Positions 20,446-31,135 of a stretch of DNA of 64,000 bases are shown here, piece by piece. How positions within the stretch are numbered: the stretch's first letter is position 1; each line of letters begins with the position of its first letter. This DNA comes from Symsagittifera roscoffensis (taxonomy: Eukaryota; Xenacoelomorpha; Acoela; Convolutidae). Where the stretch lies: contig NC_087066.1 in NCBI RefSeq assembly GCF_963678635.1, positions 6,787,954 to 6,851,953 on the forward strand, read 5' to 3'. The translations under genes were made by a program, and so were the position numbers. Below the pieces are notes generated by a model that saw only the letters and a program-made list of their open reading frames with translations, was not told the origin of the DNA and made no database searches.

Positions 20446-22756
20446 TGTAACAGTCGCCTACTTCGGTCACATATGAGGCTTAAGAAAAATAGGCCCTTTA
20501 ACCATTGGCTCAAGAGTCAGGGACACTATCTCTTGTGTTTTTCTACCTCAAAAACGGTCGGAGCCAATTCGGTTCACTTGCGACATGAGACTAGAACCCG
20601 TTACAGCTTAAAGGCCACTACCAAAATACCCCCTACTCTAGAAAATAAGAACGTCCCCATACTTAGGTCTCAAAATACCCAAAATACACGAACGCCGTTA
20701 AAAAGAGGGTCGGAACAATCCGTTAAGTTACTTTTTATTGGACAGTGGAACTTTGATCCATTTCAAATGGATCAACCTAAAACTCGCCTTATCTCAACAT
20801 ACTTATCACAAAATACACTCGGGAAAATTAAATTAGGTACTTATATAGCAACACACTTGAGAATCAGAGTAATTAAGCTAATTAGTAACTCTAGCATAAA
20901 TATAATTGAATGTAACTCAAGAAGTTTGCTATCAGTAAATTCCAATCAAAGGAAATGAGTTTTAACTTGAGAATGTAGTTTTGGATCTGAACCATTGGGA
21001 GACTTCAGTTGTCTGCCTTTCCATTGAAGGTTAACTCTGGTTCAGTTGGGTTTCGATTTGCTCTTGTGATCGTTCTGTCTCCTATATCAGATAGGACAGC
21101 TCTACTCTCGTTTTCTACGACGGAAATTGCGAATAGCACTTTCCCACTGTCTTTATTTGACAACACTCCCGCAATTGTAATTCGGTTGTTCTGATTTTAT
21201 ATTTGATGTTTTCAGTTGTCGCGATAAAACTGAGCATGACAGGCTACATTCGAATTTTTGAAAAATTAAACTTCATTCCAAAACCACGTGCTTCGTGTTC
21301 CTCAAGGTCAAACTTCCAGATATGACCGACTGGCACATTTCTTATTTATCTTAGCTTTTTTTGTAAGCCTCAAAAAAGCCCCACCCTCAGCCGAGTAACA
21401 AAAAATACGGCCTGTCTTAGCAGTGAATTTTTTTATTGGGTGGCGTCTATAATATATTGTGGTTGACTTAATTCCTGCAATATTGTTTATTGATGTATTT
21501 ATATAATGCTGGTATGGGCTCTATCCAGCTGGTGCACGACCGTACCTAAACGGAAGGGCCCCTTTTATAATTTACATTGGGGGGGGGGGGGCTATAATGT
21601 GGAATTACAACATCAAATAAGGAAGATTAGTTACTTTTGAGAAAAAAGGCGAGCGGATTCCATTGATTTCATTAATTGCTGTATTTGCTTATAAAATAAC
21701 CAGCGAGATTTAGGACCTCTCTGTCACACTTGACCCAATGCTACGCTTGCCTTGTAACTTAAGATTTTTTATGGAGCTACGACTAGTACGAACTTACGTT
21801 TTTCCGTGAAATTGATGGAACTCAAATTTTCTCAATTAAAATCTATTGTATAAATATAGGAGCTAAGAACTGTGCCAGTCGGTCATGTCTGGGGGTTTGA
21901 CCTTGAGAAATACGCAATTTTGGAGTGAAATTTTAATTTTGCAAAATTCGAATTGAGCATGTCATGCTCAGTTTTCTCGAACCAACTGAAAATGAAAAAG
22001 TCAGAAATCAGAACACCCGAATTAACAAGAGCGGGAAACTACTCAAGAAAAAGGCAGGAAATTGCTGTTCGCAATTTCTCGATACGAAATATCAAGAGAG
22101 TAGAGCTGTCTTATCCCGAAAACAGGAGAAAACAACATTGACTTGAGGAAGGATCACTATTCGAATGGAATAGTGTGGACCTTCAACGGAATAGAGGACT
22201 ACTCGAGTGTCCTAATGGTCCAAACGAAAACTTCAATTCTTGAGACAGAACTTACTTTCGTTATTGAAACTAATTGGCCTTAAAACTTATTTAGTTATAT
22301 TAGTTAATTCTCAAGCTGCTCATCTTTAACTCACTCCTCATACTCAAGTGCGTCGATATGTAAGTTCCAATTTAAATTTCTCGAGTGCATTTTATGATAG
22401 TTATGTTGAGATAAGGCGAGTTTTAGGTTGATCCATCTGAAATGGATCAAAGTTCCACTGTCCAATAAAAAGTAACTAAGCGGATGGTTCCGACCCGGTT
22501 TTTAATGGCGTTCATGTATTTTGGGTATTCCGAGACCTAAGTATGGGGACGTTTCTATTTCTAGAGTGGGGGGGTATTTTGGTAGTGGCCTTTAAGCTGT
22601 AATGGGTTCCAGTCTCATGTCGCAAGCGAACCGAATTGGCTCCGACCGTTCTTGAGGCGGAAAAACACAAGAGATAGTGTCCCTGACTCTTGAGCCAATG
22701 GTTATAGGGCCTATTTTTCTTAAGCCTCATATGTGACTAAAGTAGGCGACTGTTAC
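20446..22756. mobile_element. Large foldback (inverted-repeat) element
   Basis: The left arm (20446 to about 21345) and right arm (about 21863 to 22756) are reverse complements over about 0.9 kb, around a loop of about 0.5 kb. The outer ends read TGTAACAGTCGCCTAC on the left and its complement on the right. Shared internal blocks include CATATGAGGCTTAAGAAAAA near the ends and ACTGAGCATGACA near the inner end. Arms differ by substitutions and small indels throughout, so the insertion is not recent. The 161-residue open frame of the left arm and the 72-residue minus frame of the right arm are the same arm sequence and have no recognised product. No transposase seen, no clear target duplication found. 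Confidence 0.85.
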
Positions 22757-22773
22757 AAACACAACTTTTGCAG

Positions 22774-23422
22774 TTAGTCATGGATGTGCAATCTAATTCG
22801 AATAAGGAAGCTACCAGTCTCCCGCCTCCTAATTATATATGTTATAATTGCGGCAAAGGTGGACACTGGATTAATTTTTGCACCGAAGAACATTCGAAGA
22901 AAACAATTCAGTTAGTTTATTTTTCATATACTCTCAGCCCCCCTAAAATGTACGAGCTGAGACTATCAAGCAATATTACTCAGTTGAGTGAAAGTTTGTT
23001 TCTCGAAAAAGTTTCTGTAATAATTATATAGTCATTTTGAATCATTATTGTCATAGGACTGCACGTAAACCAACTGGAATTCCATCAAAAGAATTAGTTA
23101 CGGCAACTAAGGACACACCTGGTGCAATGCTTCTTAATGGTGAATGGGTTGTTTCGAAGCTTCATTTGTAAGTAGCTTAGGCAATCGTGTACTTTTTCGT
23201 CTTCTTTTTTTATCGCGAAGTTTTTTTTGACACTTTTCGTTAACCGAAGTATCAATATGCAGGAATAAGTTTTTATTTTGAATCAACCTTGTGTGTATCT
23301 CAAAAGTTGAATGAAGTTATGTACTTTGTTCTAGATGTCCTAATAAGAAAAGAGTTCAGACAGTTCTTACCTTGAAAGATCGAATATTACTGTTAATTGA
23401 TGATGACTTTTACAGTTGTTGA
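22774..23422 (+). CDS. RBBP6/Mpe1-like zinc-knuckle protein fragment, three exons
   Basis: Exon 1 22774-22910 (acceptor TTTTGCAG, donor GTTAGT), exon 2 23057-23167 (acceptor CATAG, donor GTAAGT), exon 3 23335-23422 (acceptor TTCTAG), introns of 146 and 167 nt, phases consistent. The protein has PPPNYICYNCGKGGHWINFC, a CCHC knuckle, followed after the splice by ARKPTGIPSKEL and GAMLLNGEWVV. This matches the zinc knuckle plus TGIP segment of RBBP6/Mpe1, a subunit of the mRNA 3'-end cleavage machinery. The N-terminal DWNN ubiquitin-like domain and the RING are not seen. Exon 1 starts only 17 nt beyond the foldback element, so upstream exons may lie left of the insertions or be lost. Exon 3 ends in TGA 23420-23422, directly followed by the MEMO1 ATG. 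It could be a truncated relic; an alternative last exon is at 24655. Confidence 0.5.
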
Positions 23423-24394
23423 ATGAGAAGCAGTAAAACGCGAGTGGCCGAAAAGGCTGGTTCATGGTACACAAAAGAGGGGCCTAAATTGAAGAATGAG
23501 TTGAATTCATGGCTCGAGAATGCCCATAAAACGTGCAATCAGAACCATAGTGGCGGGTCTGATCCGCGACGCGCTGGGGGGAATAATCAGAGACTGAAGG
23601 CAATAATATCACCGCACGCGGGATACGTGTACTGCGGCGTAACAGCTGCTTTCGGCTTTAGTCAAATCAATGCCGAAGAAGTTGACAGAGTTTTCATTCT
23701 CGGACCATCCCATAGAATGTACTTGGAAGACTGTGCTTTGACTGGACATCAGTTCTATGCGACACCTGTCGGCGACTTACATATAGACACTGAGACTGTT
23801 GCTCAATTAAGAAATACCGGACATTTCAGCGAGATGTCGAGTAAAGTAGATAGGGAAGAACACTCGATTGAAATGCAACTACCGTTTTTGGCGCATGTGC
23901 TGAATAGTGCCGGAGAGGGTCATTTGGAACGGGTGAAAATAGTGCCTATTTTGGTTGGTGCTCTGAAAGAAGACCGGGAGCGATTCTACGGTCAGGTGCT
24001 CGCCCCTTTTTTGCTGCAGCCGAGGACAATCTTCATCATATCATCCGATTTCTGTCACTGGGGCGATAGATTTAGCTACACTCCGTACCCTGACAAAAAC
24101 GAGGGACTTCCCATATACCAATCAATCGAGCGACTGGACAGGGAAGGAATGAGTATAATCGAGTCCATTAATATGAGTAATTTTTCCAAGTACATTCAAC
24201 GAACTAAGAACACAATATGTGGAAGACATCCCATTGCCGTTCTCTTGGCAGCGGTCGAAGAGCTGAAAAGCAAACACCTAAATGGAACGAAAGTAGACAT
24301 TCGGTTCCTCCATTACTCGCAATCTGGACCTGTGAAGAAATCGCACGACAGCTCAGTTAGCTACGCGGCTGCTAAATTGACATTCACGGGCTGA
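23423..24394 (+). CDS. MEMO1: MEMO1 family protein, intronless
   Basis: The frame gives 323 residues in one exon; human MEMO1 is about 300. It aligns from AEKAGSWYTKEGPKLKNEL at the N-terminus to DSSVSYAAAKL at the end, so both ends look complete. Conserved metal-site motifs are SPHAGYVYCG (His), LGPSHRMYL (His) and NTICGRHPIAVLL (Cys), with SSDFCHWGDRF between. MEMO proteins resemble extradiol dioxygenases, bind copper or iron, and act in receptor-tyrosine-kinase-driven motility and redox control in the cytoplasm. Residues 37-51 carry a short Gly/Arg-rich insertion (SGGSDPRRAGGNNQR). The start at 23423 is supported by the family N-terminus and abuts the TGA of the preceding frame. A weak acceptor (TTTTACAG) 7 nt upstream could supply a separate 5' end. 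Absence of introns in a gene that has several in other animals suggests intron loss or a retained retrocopy. Confidence 0.93.
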   Translation: MRSSKTRVAEKAGSWYTKEGPKLKNELNSWLENAHKTCNQNHSGGSDPRRAGGNNQRLKAIISPHAGYVYCGVTAAFGFSQINAEEVDRVFILGPSHRMYLEDCALTGHQFYATPVGDLHIDTETVAQLRNTGHFSEMSSKVDREEHSIEMQLPFLAHVLNSAGEGHLERVKIVPILVGALKEDRERFYGQVLAPFLLQPRTIFIISSDFCHWGDRFSYTPYPDKNEGLPIYQSIERLDREGMSIIESINMSNFSKYIQRTKNTICGRHPIAVLLAAVEELKSKHLNGTKVDIRFLHYSQSGPVKKSHDSSVSYAAAKLTFTG

Positions 24395-24654
24395 TCTTCA
24401 ATTTAATGAGAGTTTAATAGTTTGCCATGTATCTTTTGAGACTGTAGCTTATTTAAACCATTTTCGACGTCCCCTATATGTTTTTCGCTATGCATAAGTT
24501 TGCTTCAGTAATTTAATTTTTCTAGAAAATTTTTGCAAATGAGCTCAAAATGCGTATTGTTTTTCGAAGCTTGAAAATATATTACGGCGACGAAAAAGTA
24601 CATTTGTTTTGCAAAATTGAGCTGTGAGTTATAAAATATAGTTTTCGTTTTTAG

Positions 24655-24840
24655 ACAAGCGCAAAAAGAAAGCAGTGAAGCTGCAAAGAACCCTTTCAAA
24701 AATGGTAAGCGTTTTTAAACTAGCTTTCATCATTTATTCGCAAAGATTTCAAAAAGTAGTAAATATAAAAAAACTGAAATGATAAATTAATTTGTTCCTC
24801 AGGGCTATGGATGATGATCAAAATGCGTCTTAAAAAGTAG
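24655..24840 (+). CDS. Possible two-exon gene 3' end
   Basis: Exon 24655-24704 (acceptor GTTTTTAG, donor ATG|GTAAGC) and exon 24803-24840 (acceptor TTCCTCAG) join to read QAQKESSEAAKNPFKNG then LWMMIKMRLKK and TAG. Splice signals are good and the phase matches the RBBP6-like exon ending at 23167 (both need a first base A). MEMO1 could therefore sit inside an intron of that gene. No family recognised, and short exons of this kind arise by chance. Confidence 0.25.
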
Positions 24841-25008
24841 TTGAGATTTCTCGAAATTCATTCTTGCCTCTCGCTCAGTAAAGTACTCAAAAATTCAAGC
24901 GCGCTTGCTGCAAGTAATGATTTTTTTTTAAAAATGCGAGTAACCATTCAATGGGTTATAAAATTTTCAAGGCAAAACTTCTTAGTCAATTTCTGAAGTG
25001 CTCCTCTT

Positions 25009-25377
25009 CAGGGGCGGATCTAGGATTTTCTCGAGGGGGGAGGCGGATTTTCAAAACATTTTCAAAAATTTTGACTTTTTTTAGGTCGACCAAATTGATT
25101 AGGTCGACCTAAAGCACACTAGAAAGACTCTGTTTTTGCCAAATTTTTTTGCTCCGCATGCAAATTTTTGAAAAAAAAAAACAGTTCAAAAAGCCGTTTT
25201 TGGGCACTTTTTGAAAAATTTTGGCGCACGCTCCCCCTCAAAAAATAGTATATATTGGCGCCTTTAGAAAAATTTTAGAGTCCGTCGGCCAAAAATGGAT
25301 TTCTTAAAAAGTACCAAAGGGGGGGACCTTTTGGGTCGGCAGGTAGTCGAACCCCCCACCCCCTAAATCCGCCCCTG
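25009..25377. mobile_element. hAT-type MITE, copy 1
   Basis: 369 bp with terminal inverted repeats CAGGGGCGGATCTAGG... and ...TAAATCCGCCCCTG, flanked by a perfect 8-bp target duplication CTCCTCTT (25001-25008 and 25378-25385). An 8-bp duplication and CAGGG ends are the hAT hallmark. No transposase inside. Confidence 0.92.
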
Positions 25378-25385
25378 CTCCTCTT

Positions 25386-26066
25386 ATTCCAGCTGCAGAT
25401 CAGATCTGCTGCAAATTTAATTTTTTTTTCTCAAGTTCAACAGGTCACTGTAAACACCAGGCTGTGATAATGCAGAATACAGCTTATAACACAGCTTGTC
25501 ATTAGCGAGTGTAAAAGGACCGTATCTAAAAAATTTGAAGGCGCAACTACCGTTAGTTTTAATTACTTATGCGATTAGATTGAGTATTGTAATCGGGTAT
25601 TTTTCCTGTAAATATTTTATCAAACAGGATTTCTTCCCATACGGGAACTCTTTTTAAATGACACTGAATGTTTAATCCCCACTCTTATTGGTGACATCCT
25701 CAAATTCTTGAAAAACCAAATCCGATTATTTAATTTCCAAAAACAGCGTTTTCTGTGTCTTACAGTGATACTAAAAAATGATCAGTTTACTTTTTTCTGG
25801 ATAAATGTGGATTGTTTTGGTTCAATTGTTTTCAATGTTTTGTCCAGTTTAGTTTCGATTTGACAATTTCAATTAGCAGTAGCAGACGCTATTTGCTGTT
25901 CTTTACAGCTCATTCATTGTTACAAGGTAAATACCTCGAAAGCAAATAGGAATATCCTCTAATCCACACAGTGGCGTATTAGAGGTTTATACATTTATTT
26001 ATTTGTATTCACTACATCAATTAATCACAGACCTTAAGTCAAATTCCTAATTTAGCCCAAGTAAGA
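25386..26066. other. Intergenic AT-rich stretch
   Basis: No gene or clear repeat recognised. Confidence 0.4.
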
Positions 26067-26459
26067 AGGTCTAGGAAATTAGACGACTAGAAAATTTGAC
26101 GACCGTAAAAAACGGAATTTAGACGACGACTCTCTGTTACGATGATAAGAACTGGGTCAACAAAACTTTTTTGAATAGAATGAAGTAAGCAAGAACAAAA
26201 GGAGTAAATGCTCACAGAACTGATCAAAATTTTTATTTTAAGTTAATTAATTTTAAGCTTTCAATCGAAAAAATATATTACCTTTTAAAAATGCTTAAAT
26301 TATAGAGCTGTGACATTAATAACCTGACGTGTGGTTGGACAACCAGTATTTACTCTGCCAAAAGTTAATTTAAGTCGGTAAACAATTTTCACGCAAGTTA
26401 TCGTCTAACTTCCGTTATTTTTTGATCGTCTATTTTGCTTGTCTAATTTCCTAAACCCT
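26067..26459. repeat. Inverted-repeat element, TAGGAAATTAGACG family
   Basis: The left end GGTCTAGGAAATTAGACGAC and right end GTCTAATTTCCTAAACC are imperfect inverted repeats about 390 bp apart. The same ends recur at 26683, 27119 and 27154. Confidence 0.5.
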
Positions 26460-26482
26460 CAGGAAAGGATAGCACGAAAGTC

Positions 26483-26690
26483 AGAAACAGGCTTCTTGAA
26501 CACTACCGTGAAAATTGTTAAAATAACAAAAATTAAATAGAGGCAGTCATTTCAAAGCCATAAAAAACAAGTATGTTCATTTATGTAAAGAAACAGGCTC
26601 GTTGAATGCTACCCTGAAAATTGTTTAAAAATAAATTAAACAGAGGCAGTCATTTCAAAGCCATAAAAAGCAAATATATGGGTTGAGAAA
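26483..26690. repeat. 107-bp tandem duplication
   Basis: GAAACAGGCT...GAGGCAGTCATTTCAAAG occurs at 26483 and again at 26590 with a few substitutions. Confidence 0.75.
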
Positions 26691-26920
26691 TTAGACGATA
26701 AGCAAATTAGAAGGAGGTACTTAAAAGGAAATAAAGAGAAAATAGACGGAAGTGAGAGAGTAAAATTGTTTACAGACAAATTGCGTGCGAAAAATAAAAT
26801 TGTTTGCAGACAACAGTTAAATTTCGGTGGCCAAAAATTTTACAAGTAAATGATGAATAATTTATTCAATTCAAAACTCTCCTGTAATATTCGGATTTGA
26901 CATTTTATGTTCATTTAAGC

Positions 26921-27346
26921 TAACTTTTTTGATAGGTATTGACATTTTATGTTCTTTTTGTATTTGTGAAACTTGACTCTTAAGAAGAAATTTTGTTGGC
27001 CCTTTCCTTTGCATAGCTTTTTCGTCAGAAATGCCAGATTTGTAAAAAACATAAATTTCGTCTAATTTCGTTTTTGTAGCATGCGTCTAATTTGCTTATC
27101 GTCTAATTTCCTAGGCCCCGGAATGCATATTCACATAAATGCACATATTTGCTGGGGCCTAGGAAATTAGACGATAAGCAAATTAGACGGATGCTACAAA
27201 AACGAAATTTAATTTTTTTTTACAGATCTGACATTTTAGACGAAAAAGCTATGCAAAGGAAAGGGCCAACAAAATTTTTTCTTAAGAGTCAGGTTTCACA
27301 AATACAGAAAGAACATAAAATGTCAATACCTATCAAAAAAATTAGT
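26921..27346. repeat. Long hairpin, two arms of about 195 bp
   Basis: The left arm 26921-27119 and right arm 27154-27346 are reverse complements around a 34-nt loop. The stem next to the loop (CTAGGAAATTAGACGATAAG on the right arm) is perfect; one arm has a small internal deletion. The 100-residue plus-strand frame from 27149 lies mainly in the right arm and is not a gene. Confidence 0.88.
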
Positions 27347-28599
27347 TCACAGAAAGAGTTGTCGAAAGAGTTGCTAGCAGTAGCAATGTTGTTTGATTCT
27401 TATTATTGCTGTTTATTGGGGGTCGGCGTTAGTTCTGTCGGTAAACATTAAAACATTAAATTTAGTTTTTTGCCAATTTTTTTTCGAAATTATGACTGGC
27501 TTCCGGGCGTTGTCAAATCCGCGTGAGTTAATGTGCATTTTTCTCTATTTGGTTTTTCGATCAATTTTTTCAGTCAAATAATTTTTTGTCATGTAAGTGT
27601 TTTCTTGCTTTTTTGAAACATTGAGTTTTGAGGCTAAAATTATTTAGTTTAGAAAGCTTTAAGTGATATCAAAAAATGTTATCCTTACCTCAAATTTCGA
27701 GAATTTATTCTTTTAAATGTCTTTTTGTAATTTTTATTGCTTTTTTTTTTTCTGATAAACAGGTTGTAGATTTAGAGCCGTGCATAGTTTTAGTATTTTC
27801 CATTCACTTTGGGGCATTTTAATTTCAGTTGGTTTTAAGAAGAATTGAAATAGGTGCAGTTGTTTCAGCTGCATGGTTTCTGGTTAGTTTATTCCCGTCT
27901 TAGTTTGTTTGTACTTAGTCTACAACTTCGAGTCTTAGCTTAAGATATATTTTGGATCTGTTATAAATATGTATAGGTGATGGCACTATTATATATTTTT
28001 TTTATTTATCCCTGAAGTTCTTTAAAATAATTACACAAGCATAGGTTGAATTATAGTATGAATTTTTTTTTCCAACGTAAGTCGCAAATATTGTTTCGAT
28101 GCCATTGTTGCGAAAAAATGTGTTCATTTTGAAAGTGTTCATTTTGATCCAGCTATTAAGTATAGCCCATGCTAAGGATATTAATTCAGACTAATATATT
28201 ACAAATAGCATTTTAGCTTCAAAGCATCATGGATCTGTAGAGTAGAGGTAGAGAAGGAGACCAGCAGCAAAAAAAGAGAGTTTGAACCTGGGCAGGGTCG
28301 GATGTTCTTAATGAACTTTTTCGTATACTAGTTAAAATGCGTCTGCTTTATAAATTGAGGCATTTTAGTTGGTAATTTCTTTTTTTTTTCAAATTTACTG
28401 CTAATGCGTCAATAGTGGCTTCCGTCACGAAGCAATTATGAAGACTCATAATTGGCGTGCGTCGCTTATAAAATTTTGTAGATTCAAAATTTTACTCATT
28501 CAGTTTTTCCCAGTAGCGTTATTGGTCATATTTTTGGTTGTGTCTGCGAAGTGCAACTTCGCCTGTGTAAAAATGTGTTTTTTTTTCAAACCATTGTAA
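27347..28599. other. Intergenic AT-rich stretch
   Basis: Nothing coding recognised. One copy of a dispersed GCGAAGTGCAACTTCGC hairpin motif at about 28540. Confidence 0.4.
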
Positions 28600-28715
28600 C
28601 GTGCTTGGCACAGTTATTAGCACGGATGACTGGTGAGCAGTAAGCGAGGGTTCTAATCCGGGTGGGAAATTAGAAGAGTGGTTTGACATTAAAAAGATGC
28701 AATTATGAGTAGGAA
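28600..28715 (+). repeat. tRNA-derived SINE, first family
   Basis: TAGCACGGATGACTGGT resembles a box A and GGGTTCTAATCC a box B, followed by GGTTTGACATTAAAAAGATG. A diverged second copy with the same tail lies at about 51305-51425. Confidence 0.6.
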
Positions 28716-29554
28716 AAAAAAGTCTCGGCCTAATGTGTGCCTGCTTATTTTCGGTCGGCTCAGTTGCCATATCACAGATTTTTGTTGCGCTGTTTTATCT
28801 TGATTTACTCCTGTTGTTTAAAAATTTACTACTTTCCTGACTCTGTATTTTTTCCTTAGGTTGTTTTTGTTCTGGCTTAAGTTTGATCAGCTTCGTCAAC
28901 TTGTTATGTTTTTAATCAAAGCTTAATTGTTCATAATTTTTTCATGGCAACAATTTGTCAAGTTCGTTTTTTTTTCCGGGTCAACCTGTTGAGGTATTGT
29001 CGGATAATTTTGTTCAGACATTTTTGAAAAATGAAAGTTTTTATCGACTGTGTCTCACTTTTTGTCAGTTAGTTTACTATGCTATATGTGTGCTGTATGG
29101 AAAGTGGGGCGAAGCTTCGCTTCGCCTGTGAATTGTTTTTTTCCCGCTTTTTATAAGACAGATATTTTACATTTCTGAGATCTATATCCTTAAATTAGCT
29201 GTATTCATTTTGATAGGTCTAGTGTTTTCGACATTTTCGATTTTCATCTTGTTTTGTATCGCGAATACCGCGAAGCTCAGCTTCGTCTCTGCGTCAAATT
29301 TTACTGAGATGTTCGGGTTTTTGATTCATTTCTGGTTGAAAATCCATCTCGAATAGTTTATTGATTTTTCGTTGTATTTTAGTTATGCTATTCTTATTTT
29401 TACCTTTTTTTAACTTCCAATTTGCTGCATCGTAACGGATGAGAAGCTCCGCTTTGCCTCTGTGTTAAGATTGACTAAACTGTTAACAGCAATTTCTGCA
29501 AACTTCAAATCAACCTCGCCGGCCCTCGATAACAAATTGAATAAAAGTTCTTAT

Positions 29555-30000
29555 CTAAAATTAAAACAAACGCTTTCTATTTCCACTTGCTATCAGCTTA
29601 GTGTATTATTACGAACTTTTTTTTCTGAACTAACTCGCAAAGAAAAGTGTTCACCTTTTTGGAATTTTCGCTGTAGCATTTTAAATTTTCACTGTAGCAT
29701 TTTAAATTCTCCTTTATTTCTGGCTAGTGTTTGGGGCCTATTTCTTATAGTAATTTCTAGGTTAAAATTTCTAATTTCTAAAATTAAAACAAACGCTTTC
29801 TATTTCCACTTGCTATCAGCTTAGTGTATTATTACGAACTTTTTTTCTGAACTAACTCGCAAAGAAAAGTGTTCACCTTTTTGGAATTTTCACTGTAGCA
29901 TTTTAAATTTTCACTGTAGCATTTTAAATTCTCTCCTTTATTTCTGGCTAGTGTTTGGGGCCTATTTCTTGTAGTAATTTCTAGGTCGCAGGTTCGAATC
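29555..30000. repeat. 223-bp tandem duplication
   Basis: CTAAAATTAAAACAAACGC...GTAATTTCTAGGT occurs at 29555 and 29778 with very few differences. It includes the dispersed-repeat start AGCTTAGTGTATTATTACGAAC. Each copy also has an internal direct repeat TTTTCACTGTAGCATTTTAAA. Confidence 0.9.
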
Positions 30001-30120
30001 TCAGAGATAGCCGAATTTTTAAAAATTCGAGGCTTAGTTCTAATTTTTATTATCGCATTTTATAGAGATACTTTTTGTGGTGTTTTCACAAGGTTTGCGA
30101 AGCGAGGCGTCGCCTCTGTA
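29985..30120 (+). repeat. Partial tRNA-Ser-like SINE
   Basis: GTCGCAGGTTCGAATC (box B), then the conserved ATTCGAGGCTTA tail, and an end hairpin GCGAAGCGAGGCGTCGCCTC at about 30095. The same order occurs at 43915-44100, 52505-52690 and 61345-61470. Confidence 0.7.
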
Positions 30121-31135
30121 TGAGACTTTAAATTTTTTTTCAGGCTTCAGTTGAAATTCCGCCAGCTTAGTATCTAACAAATTAGGCAGATTTTTTGGAG
30201 GTTGAGGGCTGTTTTAATTTTTTGTGATTTAAGGTGCTTGTTCTTCGAAGATATTTTTGTTACATTTTGTTCGAAAATCTTTCAAACTTAGTGGTATTGT
30301 GTTTTCGAAAATCTACCTCATTTTTTTAATAAGTTTCCACTTTGGTTTGTTTCTAACGTTAGTGAGTCAAAATAATCAGATCAGTTGAAAGCGATTTGCC
30401 TGCATAAGCTTAGAGTTTCTACGGGAAGAAGTTTCTTGGTTCGAAGTTTGTTGCGTCCAAAACTAGTAATGTACATACTCAGAAGAGTTGGAACATCTAA
30501 ATGTATCAATTAAGCTTTATTCCCAATAATTCAAGTTTTTCTATCATTTTTCTTACGCACGCAGTTAAGATCTTCTTACGTAGATAGATTTTCTCTGTCA
30601 GTTTGAGTGTTGAGTAATCTTACTGCTTCAACCACGATCTGTCTGCACTTCGAATATTTTTGGATTTTTGTGGCCAAGTCAAAAAGTGGTTTCTGTATTT
30701 TGGTTTTTGTGTCAGCTTTTATTAAGTGTCTTGATATCTGTGGTTTTTGCGTCAGTTTTTTTGAAGTGTCTTGATATCTGTTGTTTTTTTGTGTTTTGGA
30801 TTTTCGAGATAATTTTTCAAGACTTCACATAGTGCGCCTGAATTGACTAAGTTGTTGGAATTTTTTTGTTAATGCAAATTTGTCATTTTTTAGCTTTTGC
30901 TCAAATTTCTTTGTCGTCTTGCTCGATGAATCAAATTGAAGCATTTGAAGTGTTTGGGCCTATTGCTGCTTTTTAAGTATAGGTATTCTTTTTTTTCTTC
31001 AATTTTCCGAATATTTTCATTTCAAGGATGTGCCTCGAAATGCGGCCGTTGTTTGCACAATATCTTTCTGATTATATCTATTATATCACGATTTTTTTCT
31101 GATTATATCTATTATGTTATTCTGTAGTGCTTGCT
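30121..31135. other. Intergenic AT-rich stretch
   Basis: No gene. A diverged direct repeat of about 57 bp at 30700-30785 (GTGTCTTGATATCTGTGGTT motif). Confidence 0.4.

Noticed and set aside
20473-20958. 161-residue frame in the left foldback arm
   Set aside because: The right arm keeps only 72 residues of it and no known protein is matched; best explained as arm sequence.
1-22756. LTR pair bounding the retroelement
   Set aside because: I compared 8830-9280 with 18083-20445 by eye and found only AT-rich chance similarity; the 3' end may lie outside the window.
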